Assembly: GCF_003797945.1 (NCBI RefSeq)
Contig: NZ_RKKU01000012.1
Location: 1 to 64,000, forward strand
DNA from: Pseudomonas neustonica
GTDB taxonomy: Bacteria; Pseudomonadota; Gammaproteobacteria; Pseudomonadales; Pseudomonadaceae
Direction: 5' to 3'
Length of the DNA stretch: 64,000 bases
The position numbers and the translations under genes were made by a program. This document shows, one piece after another, positions 46,262-55,297 of this stretch (its first letter is position 1; the number at the start of each line of letters is the position of its first letter). The notes under the pieces were generated by a model. The model was given only the letters and a program-made list of their open reading frames with translations. It did not search any database and was not told the DNA's origin.

Positions 46262-47590
46262 ATGCGCCTGTTCTGGAAAGTCTTTGCCGTACTCTGGCTC
46301 GCCACATTGCTGGTCGGTGGCTCAGGCTTTCTGGTCAGTCGCGCACTGCAGCAGGACTGGCTGCTGCTGCAATTAAACCCACCTCTGCGTGACTTTGCCG
46401 CGCAACTGACCAGCCGCTATGAACAACAAGGCGCCGCTGCAGCACAAGCCTGGCTTGAGCTACAGCGGCGACAACATCAAATAAGTGCGCGCCTGTTCGA
46501 TAGCAATGGGCAAAGCCTGCTACCCGGCACGCTGCGACGCGGCCCACGTCTTGCCCCAAACGATGAAGCACGCCCACGGCCCTCGATGCCGCAGCCGCCG
46601 CGATCGCGCGGCAGAATGCTGCAACTTAGCTGGCAGACAGAGCACAATGACTACCTGCTGGCAGTCCATATCGCCGAACCGGGCCTCTGGAACAGCGAGC
46701 GAGCCCCCATTCGGTTGCTACTCAATATTGCTATGGGCATGGGCCTACTGGCGCTACTCAGTCTGTTGCTTAGCCGCTACCTGACAGCTCCGCTGCGCGA
46801 ACTTGGCTTGGCAGCCCAGTCGTTGGGTCGTGGCCAATTCCAAGCCAAAACCCTCGACCGCGTCAACCAACGTAAAGATGAGATTGGCGATTTATCGCGG
46901 CAATTCGGACATATGGCAGGACAAGTACAGACGTTATTGGAAAGCCAACAGCAGTTAATGCGCGACATCTCCCATGAACTGCGCTCTCCGCTTGCTCGAC
47001 TGCGCGTTGGTCTGGCGCTGGGTAGCCAGCGCCAGATAAATGCTGACGCCGCGCTATGGCAGCGCCTGGATCTAGAATGCGACCGCCTGGACCGTCTGAT
47101 CGACGCGATACTCAGCCTAAGTCGACTCGATAGCCCGACAGAACCGGCCCAATCATTCGCGCTGGATCCGCTGCTTGCGCAGGTGGTTGAAGATGCCCAG
47201 TTCGCCAGCCCTGACCTACAGATTACTCTTGAAGGTAAAAGTGATCTGCGCCTGAGCGGCTGGCCCGATCAGTTGGCCAGCGCCTTCGATAATCTGCTAC
47301 GCAATGCCCAGCGCTTTAGCCCGCAGGACGGCAGTATCCGCATCCAGGCAAAAAAACAGGGGGCACATTGGCAAATCAGCGTGGAAGATCAAGGGCCAGG
47401 CGTACCGGAGCCTTGGCTGAACAGGCTCACTGAAGCTTTTGTGCGCCTTCCGGGGCAGCCGCCTGACACCGGCTATGGGCTCGGGCTGACCATTGCCGCT
47501 CGCGCCATTGCACGCCACCAGGGCAGGCTGGCCTTTACCAGTGTCGAGGGCAGCGGACTCAAAGCGGTGGTTGAGTTACCACAGCACTAG
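46262..47590 (+). CDS. CpxA-type sensor histidine kinase
   Basis: This inner-membrane kinase has 442 residues. Membrane helices at about 7-27 and 150-172 flank a periplasmic sensor region of some 120 residues, rich in Pro/Arg near 100-118. A HAMP domain follows, then the phospho-acceptor His238 in MRDISHELRSPLARL. The ATP-binding boxes are NLLRNAQRFSP (N), EDQGPGV (G1) and GYGLGLTIAARA (G2). It is 23 bp downstream of the Spy-like gene and is expected to phosphorylate the regulator encoded at 45092-45778. It ends head-to-head with the nitroreductase gene, sharing CTAG. Confidence 0.93.
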   Translation: MRLFWKVFAVLWLATLLVGGSGFLVSRALQQDWLLLQLNPPLRDFAAQLTSRYEQQGAAAAQAWLELQRRQHQISARLFDSNGQSLLPGTLRRGPRLAPNDEARPRPSMPQPPRSRGRMLQLSWQTEHNDYLLAVHIAEPGLWNSERAPIRLLLNIAMGMGLLALLSLLLSRYLTAPLRELGLAAQSLGRGQFQAKTLDRVNQRKDEIGDLSRQFGHMAGQVQTLLESQQQLMRDISHELRSPLARLRVGLALGSQRQINADAALWQRLDLECDRLDRLIDAILSLSRLDSPTEPAQSFALDPLLAQVVEDAQFASPDLQITLEGKSDLRLSGWPDQLASAFDNLLRNAQRFSPQDGSIRIQAKKQGAHWQISVEDQGPGVPEPWLNRLTEAFVRLPGQPPDTGYGLGLTIAARAIARHQGRLAFTSVEGSGLKAVVELPQH

Positions 47591-47599
47591 GTGCTGTGG
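47579..47599. terminator. Perfect hairpin centred on two convergent stop codons
   Basis: CCACAGCAC (47579-47587) and GTGCTGTGG (47591-47599) are exact reverse complements around a 3-nt loop, TAG. The loop is the kinase stop codon, and CTA in the same place is the nitroreductase stop. The structure is symmetrical and could end or protect both transcripts, although there is no T-run. Confidence 0.5.
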
Positions 47600-48159
47600 G
47601 GCCAACGCTGGAAGAAGTCATCACTATTGAGCTGCGGCACCTGCTTGCGCTCACCAGCCGGGTGACCAACGTACAAAAAAGCAATGATCTGCTCATTTTC
47701 GGCCAGCCCCAAGCCCTGCTTCACCAGTGGGTGATAAGCCAGCGCGCCGGTGCGCCAAACGGCGCCGAGTCCCATCGCATGCGCCGCAATCAGCATATTA
47801 CTGACAGCCGCGCCACAGGCGAGATCCTGTTCGATAGCGGGCACCTTAGGATGCTCCTGATGGCAGCTAATGGCGACGATCAGCAGCGGCGCCCGCAGCG
47901 GTAACCCCTGTGTGCGAGCCAAGGTGTCGGCCGACAGATCCGGGGTATCCGCCAGCGCCGCCTTACCAAACAGCTCACCCAGCGCCTCCAGCCCCTCATC
48001 CTGCATGACCAGAAAGCGCCAAGGCCGCAGATAGGCATGGTCCGGCGCACGCAATGCCGCGTCGAACATTGCCTGTTGCTGCTCGGGATCAGGAGCGGGC
48101 CCTATCAGGCGGGGTACTGAAACACGCTGATGCAGTGCCCTAAGAGCATCTACTGACAT
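47587..48159 (-). CDS. YdjA-type nitroreductase
   Basis: This FMN-dependent NAD(P)H oxidoreductase has 190 residues. The FMN-binding start is RVSVPRLIGPAPDPEQ, then AALRAPDHAYLRPWRFLVM, and AAVSNMLIAAHAMGLGAVWRTG and LYVGHPAGE form the usual C-terminal part. It matches the small YdjA class rather than NfsA/NfsB. The physiological substrate is not known. It overlaps the AraC-type regulator gene by 10 nt, so the two are cotranscribed and the regulator may control it. Confidence 0.9.
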   Translation of the reverse strand: MSVDALRALHQRVSVPRLIGPAPDPEQQQAMFDAALRAPDHAYLRPWRFLVMQDEGLEALGELFGKAALADTPDLSADTLARTQGLPLRAPLLIVAISCHQEHPKVPAIEQDLACGAAVSNMLIAAHAMGLGAVWRTGALAYHPLVKQGLGLAENEQIIAFLYVGHPAGERKQVPQLNSDDFFQRWPHST

Positions 48160-49199
48160 TCATCCTCCGATTGACTCTGCCGCTCGTTCAGTAACACCTG
48201 TTCGCGATACTGACCTGGTGGTAACCCAAACCAACGTTTGAACGCGCGAAAAAAATTGCTTGGATCAGCAAAACCCAGCAGACAAGCAATTTCAAACAGT
48301 GTGAGTTTGGGTTGACCGAGATACTGCAGCGCCAGTTCCCGCCGGGTTTTTTCCAGCAGCTGTTGAAAGCTGATTCCTTCTTCCTGCAGCCGTCGCTGCA
48401 AGGTTCGGGTACTCATCTTCATCGCCGTCGCCACCGCCTGACGCTTTGGTTCACCCTGCGGCAGCAAACGGCAGAGAACCTGCCGCGCCTGATGGGTTAT
48501 CGGGTCCGTTTCAAAACGCGCCAGATAATCACCCGCAAAGCGATCATGCAACTGCGCCAGCATAGGGTTGGCTGAGGCTAGCGGCGCCTCCATCAAGTCA
48601 CGCGCCAGCTCCAGACTATGCGCGCTGGCGCCAAATTCAAGCGGGCAATCAAACAGCTCTGTGTAGGGCTTCAGGTTAGCGGGCTCAGGCATATCGAAGG
48701 TCGCCCGTAACGGGCGAATGTGCTGCGCCGTCATCCAACGGCAAAAAGCCAAGGCATAAGCCATGGCCGCGTCCCGACTCTGCGCGCATGCCGGTACACG
48801 ATCGCCGTGGATGCCAAAGCTGATGCGATAAAAACCGGGTTCGACCGAAAGTACGAGATCCGCCGACTCTCCCAGAATGCGCTGATAACGAACGACACGG
48901 CCAAAGCCTTCCAGCAAGGTACTACTCGACATCATGGCATAGCCAACCACGCTGAAATGGCCAGGGCGCATGGTCTGCGCCATATTCAAGCCAATCGCCG
49001 GATTACCTGAGATTTCCACTGCACGCCGCCATAACCGCGTCATACTGTCTTGCGGAATACGCCCATCGGGATCGCTGAGCACTGCCGCCTCTATGCCTAA
49101 ATCAGCAAACAGGTCAGCCGCGTTCAAGCCACTGTTCTCCAGCGCTTGAACAATAGCCCTGGCCCAGCCAGCAGATGTCGTGCGTTCAGCGTGCCCCAT
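48150..49199 (-). CDS. AraC-family transcriptional regulator
   Basis: The protein has 349 residues from ATG 49199 (MGHAERTTSAGW). The N-terminal two thirds are the 'arabinose-binding domain' type of OruR/ArgR-like regulators (GRIPQDSMTRLWRRAVEIS, then GHFSVVGYAMMSSSTLLEGF). The C-terminal double helix-turn-helix is at about 245-340, with MSTRTLQRRLQEEGISFQQLL and IACLLGFADPSNFFRAFKRWFG. The ligand is unknown. The 228 bp upstream, shared with the divergent DUF962/Mpo1-like gene, holds AT-rich sequence and a CACTATAGTG palindrome near 49345, but no promoter I can assign. Confidence 0.9.
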   Translation of the reverse strand: MGHAERTTSAGWARAIVQALENSGLNAADLFADLGIEAAVLSDPDGRIPQDSMTRLWRRAVEISGNPAIGLNMAQTMRPGHFSVVGYAMMSSSTLLEGFGRVVRYQRILGESADLVLSVEPGFYRISFGIHGDRVPACAQSRDAAMAYALAFCRWMTAQHIRPLRATFDMPEPANLKPYTELFDCPLEFGASAHSLELARDLMEAPLASANPMLAQLHDRFAGDYLARFETDPITHQARQVLCRLLPQGEPKRQAVATAMKMSTRTLQRRLQEEGISFQQLLEKTRRELALQYLGQPKLTLFEIACLLGFADPSNFFRAFKRWFGLPPGQYREQVLLNERQSQSEDECQ

Positions 49200-49427
49200 G
49201 ATTTCTCGCAACAAGGATGATCAATTTGACGGTGAAACCGATGTTAATTGGCGCCAGATCATAGAACAAAGTTACCACCAAGATAAATTGCCAAACGCAG
49301 ATAGCGTTCTGGCGCACAAGGCCATGGCTATAGCGACAGCCTACACTATAGTGGCAATTCAACGCCTCACTATTGCAATCCTCAGGAACAACCTGCAGCG
49401 AATAAATCCAGCCGATCCGGAGTTACT

Positions 49428-49757
49428 ATGTCCCAACATAAAAACCACAGCACGGAAGAGAGATTGAGCAGCTTCGCTGAGTTCTACCCTTACTATCTGA
49501 GCGAACATCAGAATGACATCTGCCGCCGCCTGCATTATGCCGGTAGCGCTCTGGTACTACTTATTCTGGCCTGCGTAGTGGTATCTCAGGTTTGGTGGCT
49601 GCTGCTGGCCATCCCGGTTGCGGGCTACGGCTTTGCGTGGGTCGGTCACTTCTTTTTTGCACACAACAGGCCCGCCACCTTTACCTATCCACTCTATAGC
49701 TTGCTTGGCGACTGGGTCATGTTACGTGATGCACTGACAGGACGAATTCGCTTTTAA
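49428..49757 (+). CDS. DUF962/Mpo1-like membrane protein
   Basis: The 109-residue protein contains EFYPYYLSEHQNDICRRLHYAG, two membrane segments (about 40-67) and GHFFFAHNRPATFTYPLYSLLGDWVM. The conserved histidines are those of the YGL010w/Mpo1 family; yeast Mpo1 is an iron-dependent dioxygenase that shortens 2-hydroxy fatty acids. Whether bacterial members do the same is inference. The gene is divergent from the AraC-type regulator gene. Confidence 0.85.
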   Translation: MSQHKNHSTEERLSSFAEFYPYYLSEHQNDICRRLHYAGSALVLLILACVVVSQVWWLLLAIPVAGYGFAWVGHFFFAHNRPATFTYPLYSLLGDWVMLRDALTGRIRF

Positions 49758-49862
49758 CCTTGCATACACTTCGAATGTCAGCAGCGCGACAGTCAGTCCC
49801 GCCTTGTGGAACTATGATGCCAACAAAGCCTGATCCAAAACCACAATAAGAGGAGCTCAACC

Positions 49863-50438
49863 ATGGGTGAGCAACGTGCAACCTTTAGCGCGATGCAGGA
49901 AGGTACCGCCGAAGACTGGGGCATCATTTCAGATCATTACCGCCCTTTCGCCAAGCAGTTGCCTGACCGCATCATTGCCCATCTCATGCTGCTCGACGGC
50001 GACTTTGGCGGCTTCCCGATTGACCGTCTGCAGCATTCATTACAAACGGCCACACGCGCACACCGCGATGGCCGTGACGAGGAATACGTCGTCTGCGCGC
50101 TATTACACGACATCGGCGACACCCTCGGCAGCTACAACCACCCCGATATCGCTGCGGCCATCCTGAAGCCCTTTGTCAGCGAAGAAAACCTGTGGATGGT
50201 CGAGAAACACGGTATTTTTCAGGGCTATTATTTCTTTCACCACCTGGGCATGGATCGTCACCTGCGCGACCAGTTCAAGGATCACCCGTTGTATCAATAC
50301 ACGGCCGAATTCTGCGCCAAATATGACGCAACCGCGTTTGACGCCGACTACGAAAGTGAGCCGCTGGCGTTTTTCGAGCCGATGCTACGCAATGTATTCG
50401 CCAAGCCAAAACGCTCAATTTACAAATCCATGGACTGA
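49863..50438 (+). CDS. HD-domain protein, PhnZ-like
   Basis: The 191-residue protein has an HD domain: LQHSLQTATRAHRDGRDEEYVVCALLHDIGD, then NHPDIAAAILKPFVS, KHGIFQGYYFFHHLG and a late YDATAFDADY. The spacing H...ALLHD...H...H...D resembles the HD-domain mixed-valence diiron oxygenases (PhnZ, related to myo-inositol oxygenase) more than HD phosphohydrolases. I see no phosphonate gene (phn) nearby, so the substrate is unknown. The SD AGAGGAG is at 8 nt. The 244 bp after it, up to the cyclase gene, hold only a weak GC-rich inverted repeat near 50566. Confidence 0.8.
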   Translation: MGEQRATFSAMQEGTAEDWGIISDHYRPFAKQLPDRIIAHLMLLDGDFGGFPIDRLQHSLQTATRAHRDGRDEEYVVCALLHDIGDTLGSYNHPDIAAAILKPFVSEENLWMVEKHGIFQGYYFFHHLGMDRHLRDQFKDHPLYQYTAEFCAKYDATAFDADYESEPLAFFEPMLRNVFAKPKRSIYKSMD

Positions 50439-50682
50439 CTCCGGCAACGGATCAACCCCATGGTGTAAAACGCACCAAAGTAGCGCGCCAGACAGGAAAG
50501 TACGGCATTTAACTGGCTGGCGCCGCGCCTGACGAATGGTCAATAGACCCCAGATCGCACGATTGCGGGGCAACCTTGGTGTTCCCCCCGGATACCCAGT
50601 CATATTATGATCAGCCAGCGAGATGGTTCGACTGGCATTTCCCAGCCCGGATATCTCACCAGGCCCTGGAAACCGACTGATC

Positions 50683-52062
50683 ATGACTGCAAAAAGCCGT
50701 ATAACTCCTGTTAGACCGCCACTGGAAGGCTACTACTCCAGGGTCATAGCCTATTTGTCCGTCGCGGTGACCTTTGCTGCCGTGCTGGTCGAGAACGGCC
50801 ATACCAATACTGTTCTAGCTGCGATCCTCTATGCTCTTGCCTACCCGCAGTTGGCCCAATATCTACCCAAATGGCTGATGCACAATAACCAGGTACCACG
50901 GCGCCTGATTCTGCTCGCGCTGGACGCACTGCATACCGGTATGTTCGTGGCACTAGTGGGCTTTAACTTTGTGCCCAGCCTGATGTTCACACTACTACTT
51001 GGCTTCTCTTGCCTGATCGCTGGCGGTACGACCTATCTCATTGCCAGTTGGCTGCTCACCATTGCTGGCATGCTGCTTTGCGCAGCCGCGTTCACTCCCG
51101 AGCTTAACGTGCACAGCTCCGTGCTCGTCTCGGTAACCAGTATTCTCAGCACCAGCCTCTGTATCCTGACGACTGCGGCCTTCGTCCATCGCCAAGGCAG
51201 AAATCTGGAAGCGGCTCAGGCGGTAATCAGTGCCGAGCAGGAGAAAACCGCCAAGCTGGCCGCCAACCTGTCCAAGTATCTGTCGCCGCAAGTGTGGGCG
51301 TCGATTTTCTCCGGTAAACGCACGGTCAAACTGGAGACGCGCCGAAAAAAACTAACCGTCTTTTTCTCTGACATTCGTGGCTTTACCGAACTGGCAGAAG
51401 AGCTGGAAGCTGAAGCATTGACCGACCTGCTGAACAGCTACCTGACGGAGATGTCACGCATTGCGTTGCAGCATGGTGGCACCATCGACAAGTTTATTGG
51501 CGACTGCGTCATGGTGTTTTTTGGTGACCCGAAGAGCAGTGGCGTCAAGCAAGATGCAGAGGCCGCCGTCTCCATGGCCATTGCCATGCGCAAGCACATG
51601 AAGGTCTTGCGTCAACAGTGGCGTAGCAGCGGTATCACCAAGCCGCTGGAAATTCGCATGGGCTTGAGCACGGGTTATTGCACCGTCGGTAACTTTGGCG
51701 CCGCCACGCGCATGGATTACACCATCATCGGACGCGAGGTGAACCTGGCAAGCAGGCTCGAAAGCGCCGCCGACGCTGGTGAAATCCTGATTTCGCACGA
51801 AACCTATTCGCTGATCAAAGACATCATCATGTGCCGTGACAAAGGTCAGATCAGCGTCAAGGGCTTTTCGCGACCAGTACAGATCTATCAGGTCGTTGGT
51901 CTGCGGCGCGAGCTGGGTATTGCGCCGACCTTTGTTGAGCACGAGATGGCGGGCTTCTCCATGTATCTTGATACCAACAATATTCGCAACTACGACAAGG
52001 ATCAGATCGTAACGGCCCTGGAGCAGGCGGCGCGCAAGCTTAAGGACAAAGTCATTGTCTAA
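50683..52062 (+). CDS. cyaB: Class III adenylate cyclase with MASE2 membrane domain (CyaB type)
   Basis: This membrane-bound cyclase makes cAMP from ATP. From ATG 50683 there are 459 residues. Residues about 20-170 hold six membrane segments (MASE2), a coiled linker follows (EAAQAVISAEQEKTAKLAAN), and the catalytic domain is about 220-400. The metal-binding aspartates are Asp230 (VFFSDIRGFT) and Asp274 (DKFIGDCVMVFFGD); the adenine-specifying Lys270 and the Asp in MDYTIIG are present, as are REVNLASRLES transition-state residues. In P. aeruginosa the equivalent CyaB supplies most of the cAMP that activates Vfr and virulence genes. The gene name is used by that analogy. Confidence 0.88.
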   Translation: MTAKSRITPVRPPLEGYYSRVIAYLSVAVTFAAVLVENGHTNTVLAAILYALAYPQLAQYLPKWLMHNNQVPRRLILLALDALHTGMFVALVGFNFVPSLMFTLLLGFSCLIAGGTTYLIASWLLTIAGMLLCAAAFTPELNVHSSVLVSVTSILSTSLCILTTAAFVHRQGRNLEAAQAVISAEQEKTAKLAANLSKYLSPQVWASIFSGKRTVKLETRRKKLTVFFSDIRGFTELAEELEAEALTDLLNSYLTEMSRIALQHGGTIDKFIGDCVMVFFGDPKSSGVKQDAEAAVSMAIAMRKHMKVLRQQWRSSGITKPLEIRMGLSTGYCTVGNFGAATRMDYTIIGREVNLASRLESAADAGEILISHETYSLIKDIIMCRDKGQISVKGFSRPVQIYQVVGLRRELGIAPTFVEHEMAGFSMYLDTNNIRNYDKDQIVTALEQAARKLKDKVIV

Positions 52063-52099
52063 CCTGCCCGAAGGCAGTTCACCTGCCCCAGGGCACCGC

Positions 52100-52921
52100 T
52101 CAGGCCGCCGCTCTCGCCTTCAACGCATCGGCTTCATCCGCGCGCTCCAGTAGCACGGCATCGTCCCAGCGATACAGCTCAATGCGACCATCTTCGTGCT
52201 CTATCAACGCCGTGCAGGACTCCACCCAATCACCACAGTTGTGGTACTCGATGCCTTTCACATGGCGAATTTCGGCATGGTGAATGTGCCCGCAGACCAC
52301 GCCGTCATAGCCTCTTTTGACGCACTCGTGGGCTATCCCATCCTCAAAGTCGCTGATGAAGTTGACGGCTTTCTTTACCCGCTGCTTAAGGTAGGCAGAC
52401 AGCGACCAGTAGCCATAACCAAACCGGCTGCGCCAATGGTTATACCAGCGGTTGAGGACCAGACTGAACTCGTAGGCATGATCACCCAGGAAGGCTAACC
52501 AGCGATGGCAGCGGGTTATGACGTCAAACTGATCACCGTGTATGACCAGCAGCTGACGCCCATCGGCCGTCGTATGAATCGCCTCGTCGACCAGCTCGAT
52601 ATTGCCCAGCTGCAGGCTCGAATAGCGGCGCAAGAACTCGTCGTGGTTACCGGTAACGTAGGTCACCCGCGTACCGCGCTTGCTCATCGTGAGAACGCGC
52701 CGCATCACATTGGTGTGCGACTGGGGCCAGTAAATACCTTTGCGCAAGCGCCAACCGTCGATGATGTCGCCGACCAGATAAAGATGTTCGCAATCATAGG
52801 ACTTGAGAAAGGTTGCGAGCTTTTCAGCCTGACACCCGCGCGTACCCAGGTGCAGATCCGAAATCCACAAGGTTTTCACTTTCTGCTTCTTTTCTGTCGG
52901 CAACGACACGCCACTGTTCAT
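52100..52921 (-). CDS. LpxH-like metallophosphoesterase
   Basis: The 273-residue calcineurin-type phosphoesterase has all metal motifs: SDLHLGT, GDIIDGW, GNHDEFL, IHGDQFD and GHIHHAE. It belongs to the wider 'UDP-2,3-diacylglucosamine diphosphatase' group but is longer than LpxH and carries WYNHWRSRFGYGYWSLSAYLKQRVKKAVNFI, so the true substrate is uncertain. ATG 52921 has AAAGGAG 9 nt upstream; the longer frame to 53053 adds 44 residues of unlikely sequence. It is divergent from the patatin gene. Confidence 0.85.
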   Translation of the reverse strand: MNSGVSLPTEKKQKVKTLWISDLHLGTRGCQAEKLATFLKSYDCEHLYLVGDIIDGWRLRKGIYWPQSHTNVMRRVLTMSKRGTRVTYVTGNHDEFLRRYSSLQLGNIELVDEAIHTTADGRQLLVIHGDQFDVITRCHRWLAFLGDHAYEFSLVLNRWYNHWRSRFGYGYWSLSAYLKQRVKKAVNFISDFEDGIAHECVKRGYDGVVCGHIHHAEIRHVKGIEYHNCGDWVESCTALIEHEDGRIELYRWDDAVLLERADEADALKARAAA

Positions 52922-53095
52922 ACGCCCATCTCCTTTGGAAGATGCTGTCAGGCTACGCAGTGGGCGTGACTGGTTTGTGACACTAATACGTCTCTGCGAT
53001 GACAGTCCCCAACTTGCTTTGAGCGCCGCACAAAGGCTGGCCTTCGTATACAATGGCCGCTTTTAATAACGCTATCTGTCGTCTGGAAGCCAAGC

Positions 53096-55273
53096 ATGCT
53101 GAAACGGGCTCTACTGCTACTGTTGCTCACCCTCTCGAGTTGGGCTTGCGCCGAACCCTTGCGTACGGGCTTGGTTCTATCTGGCGGCGGGGCACGTGGG
53201 CTCGCGCACATCGGCGTTCTCAAGCAGCTTGAGGCGATGAATATCCCGATTGACGCGATCGCCGGCACCAGCATGGGTGCGGTCATCGGCGGTCTCTACG
53301 CTGCGGGCTACAGTGCTGAAGAGCTGGAGAAGATAGCGCTTGACCTGGATTGGCAGAACACCCTCGCCGACGCGCCATTGCGCGAAGACATACCCTTCCG
53401 ACGTAAGCAGGATGATCGCGACTTTCTGGTCAAACAGCGTCTGAGTTTCGATCACGGCAAGCTCAGCTTTCCTCTCGGCCTGCTGCAAGGACAAAACCTG
53501 GGCTTGCAACTGGAAAGCCTGTTGGTGCATACCAACGAAATTGACGATTTCAACCGACTACCTATCCCTTTCCGTGCGGTAGCAACGGATATCGCCAGCG
53601 GCGAAGCCGTTATTTTTGATCATGGGCACCTGCCCCTGGCCATTCGCGCCAGCCTGGCACTACCCGGCTTTTTCTCACCGGTAGAAGTCGATGGCCGCCT
53701 ACTGGTCGATGGCGTGTTATCCAAGAACCTGCCCATTGATGTCGCCCGTGCCATGGGCGTTGACCGCGTTATCGTGGTTGATATCGGCACCCCATTGAAG
53801 TCCACGCAAGAGCTGAAAAGCGTATTGGACATCATGGATCAAACCACCACCTTGCTGACCCGCGCCAACTCCGAGAAACAATTGGCCACCCTGGGACCGC
53901 AGGATCTGTTGCTACAGCCACAACTGGGTGATATGGGCTTTAACAGCTTTGAACGCAGTGCCGAGGCGATAGAGGCTGGTGCCGCCAGCCTGCGCACCTC
54001 TCATCAGGCGCTGTCTTTCATCAACCCGGGAGAACCGGTTAGCGGCGGCAATCTTGCCAGTGCTCGCCCCCAGCGCCAGGCAATCATTGATGCTATAGAA
54101 GTCGACAACAGCGGCAAGGTTGCTGACGAAGTGGTACTCGCCATGATCCGGCAAGAAGTCGGCGAGCCGCTTAATCTCGCTCGCTTGCAGACCGACATGG
54201 GCACCGTTTACGGTACCGACTACTTCAGTCGCGTCACCTACGAGGTAGTGCACGAGGATGGTCACAATACGTTGCTTATCCACACGGCCGGACGCCGCAC
54301 AGGCACGGACTACTTGCGCCTGGGTCTGAATCTGGTCGATGACTTTGAAGGTGGCAGCCAATACAACATCGGTGCCAGCTTCCGCGTTAACGGCCTCAAC
54401 CCGCTGGGCGCGGAGTGGCTGACACGCCTGCAAGTAGGCGCGCACCAGATCCTCTACTCCGAGTTCTACCAGCCACTGGACTATGGCTCGCGTTACTTTA
54501 TCGCGCCCTTCGTCGACGGTGAGTCGCGCAACGTTGAAGTGCTTCAGGACGATATACCGGTGGTGGACTATCGCCAGCGCCGCTACGGTACCGGCATCAA
54601 CCTGGGTCGGCAGATAGCCAATACCGGTGAGGTGCGCTTTGGCCTGTCACGTTACTGGGGGCAATCCAAAGTCCGCGTCGGTGACCCGGAATCCCCCAGT
54701 ATTAACTTTGAAGAGGCCTTTTACGGTATCGAGTTCAATCGCGACACCCTGGATAACGTGAACTTCCCTCACTCCGGCGACGAAGCCAACATCAGCTGGC
54801 GGCAATCAGAACCCGACCTGGGCGCCGATGAACGCTATCAACAATTTGAGATCAAAGCCAACAAGGCGTTTGGCTTTGGTCTCAACAGTATGCAGCTGGG
54901 GGCCTTTATAGGTCGCACAGACAGTGACGTCAACGTGGCGCAAAGCAGCTTCATTCTGGGCGGCCCCGGCTTATTCTCAGGCTACCGGCAAGACGGACTA
55001 GCCGGGCAAAACTATCAACTAGGACGGATGGTGTACTACCGCCGGCTAAACCCCAGCTATTTCGATATTCTCAGCCTACCACTCTACGTCGGTACCAGTC
55101 TGGAATATGGCCGGGTCTACAACCGCGATGAAGAAGGCTTCGACACCGGTTACTTCGGTGCCGGCAGCCTGCTACTGGGAATGGATACACTGCTCGGACC
55201 ACTATTTTTTGGTCTGGGCGCCAATGAAGAAGGCCAGGAAGCCTTTTACATGAAGCTCGGGCAAACCTTCTGA
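53096..55273 (+). CDS. PlpD-type patatin-like phospholipase autotransporter (type Vd)
   Basis: This is a secreted or surface-exposed phospholipase fused to its own transporter, 725 residues. A signal peptide ends at SSWACA (about 19). The patatin domain follows, with the oxyanion-hole loop SGGGARGLAHIG, the nucleophile Ser59 in GTSMG and the catalytic Asp205 in VDGVL. A POTRA domain (about 330-405) and a 16-strand Omp85-type barrel ending in AFYMKLGQTF complete it. The domain order matches PlpD of P. aeruginosa, a lipolytic enzyme released outside the cell in that species. It is convergent with recQ. Confidence 0.92.
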   Translation: MLKRALLLLLLTLSSWACAEPLRTGLVLSGGGARGLAHIGVLKQLEAMNIPIDAIAGTSMGAVIGGLYAAGYSAEELEKIALDLDWQNTLADAPLREDIPFRRKQDDRDFLVKQRLSFDHGKLSFPLGLLQGQNLGLQLESLLVHTNEIDDFNRLPIPFRAVATDIASGEAVIFDHGHLPLAIRASLALPGFFSPVEVDGRLLVDGVLSKNLPIDVARAMGVDRVIVVDIGTPLKSTQELKSVLDIMDQTTTLLTRANSEKQLATLGPQDLLLQPQLGDMGFNSFERSAEAIEAGAASLRTSHQALSFINPGEPVSGGNLASARPQRQAIIDAIEVDNSGKVADEVVLAMIRQEVGEPLNLARLQTDMGTVYGTDYFSRVTYEVVHEDGHNTLLIHTAGRRTGTDYLRLGLNLVDDFEGGSQYNIGASFRVNGLNPLGAEWLTRLQVGAHQILYSEFYQPLDYGSRYFIAPFVDGESRNVEVLQDDIPVVDYRQRRYGTGINLGRQIANTGEVRFGLSRYWGQSKVRVGDPESPSINFEEAFYGIEFNRDTLDNVNFPHSGDEANISWRQSEPDLGADERYQQFEIKANKAFGFGLNSMQLGAFIGRTDSDVNVAQSSFILGGPGLFSGYRQDGLAGQNYQLGRMVYYRRLNPSYFDILSLPLYVGTSLEYGRVYNRDEEGFDTGYFGAGSLLLGMDTLLGPLFFGLGANEEGQEAFYMKLGQTF

Positions 55274-55297
55274 TTTACTGGTTGCGCCCGAGCATTC

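Noticed and set aside
50560-50590. GC-rich inverted repeat between the HD-domain gene and the cyclase as a terminator
   Set aside because: The stem is imperfect and no T-run follows on either strand.
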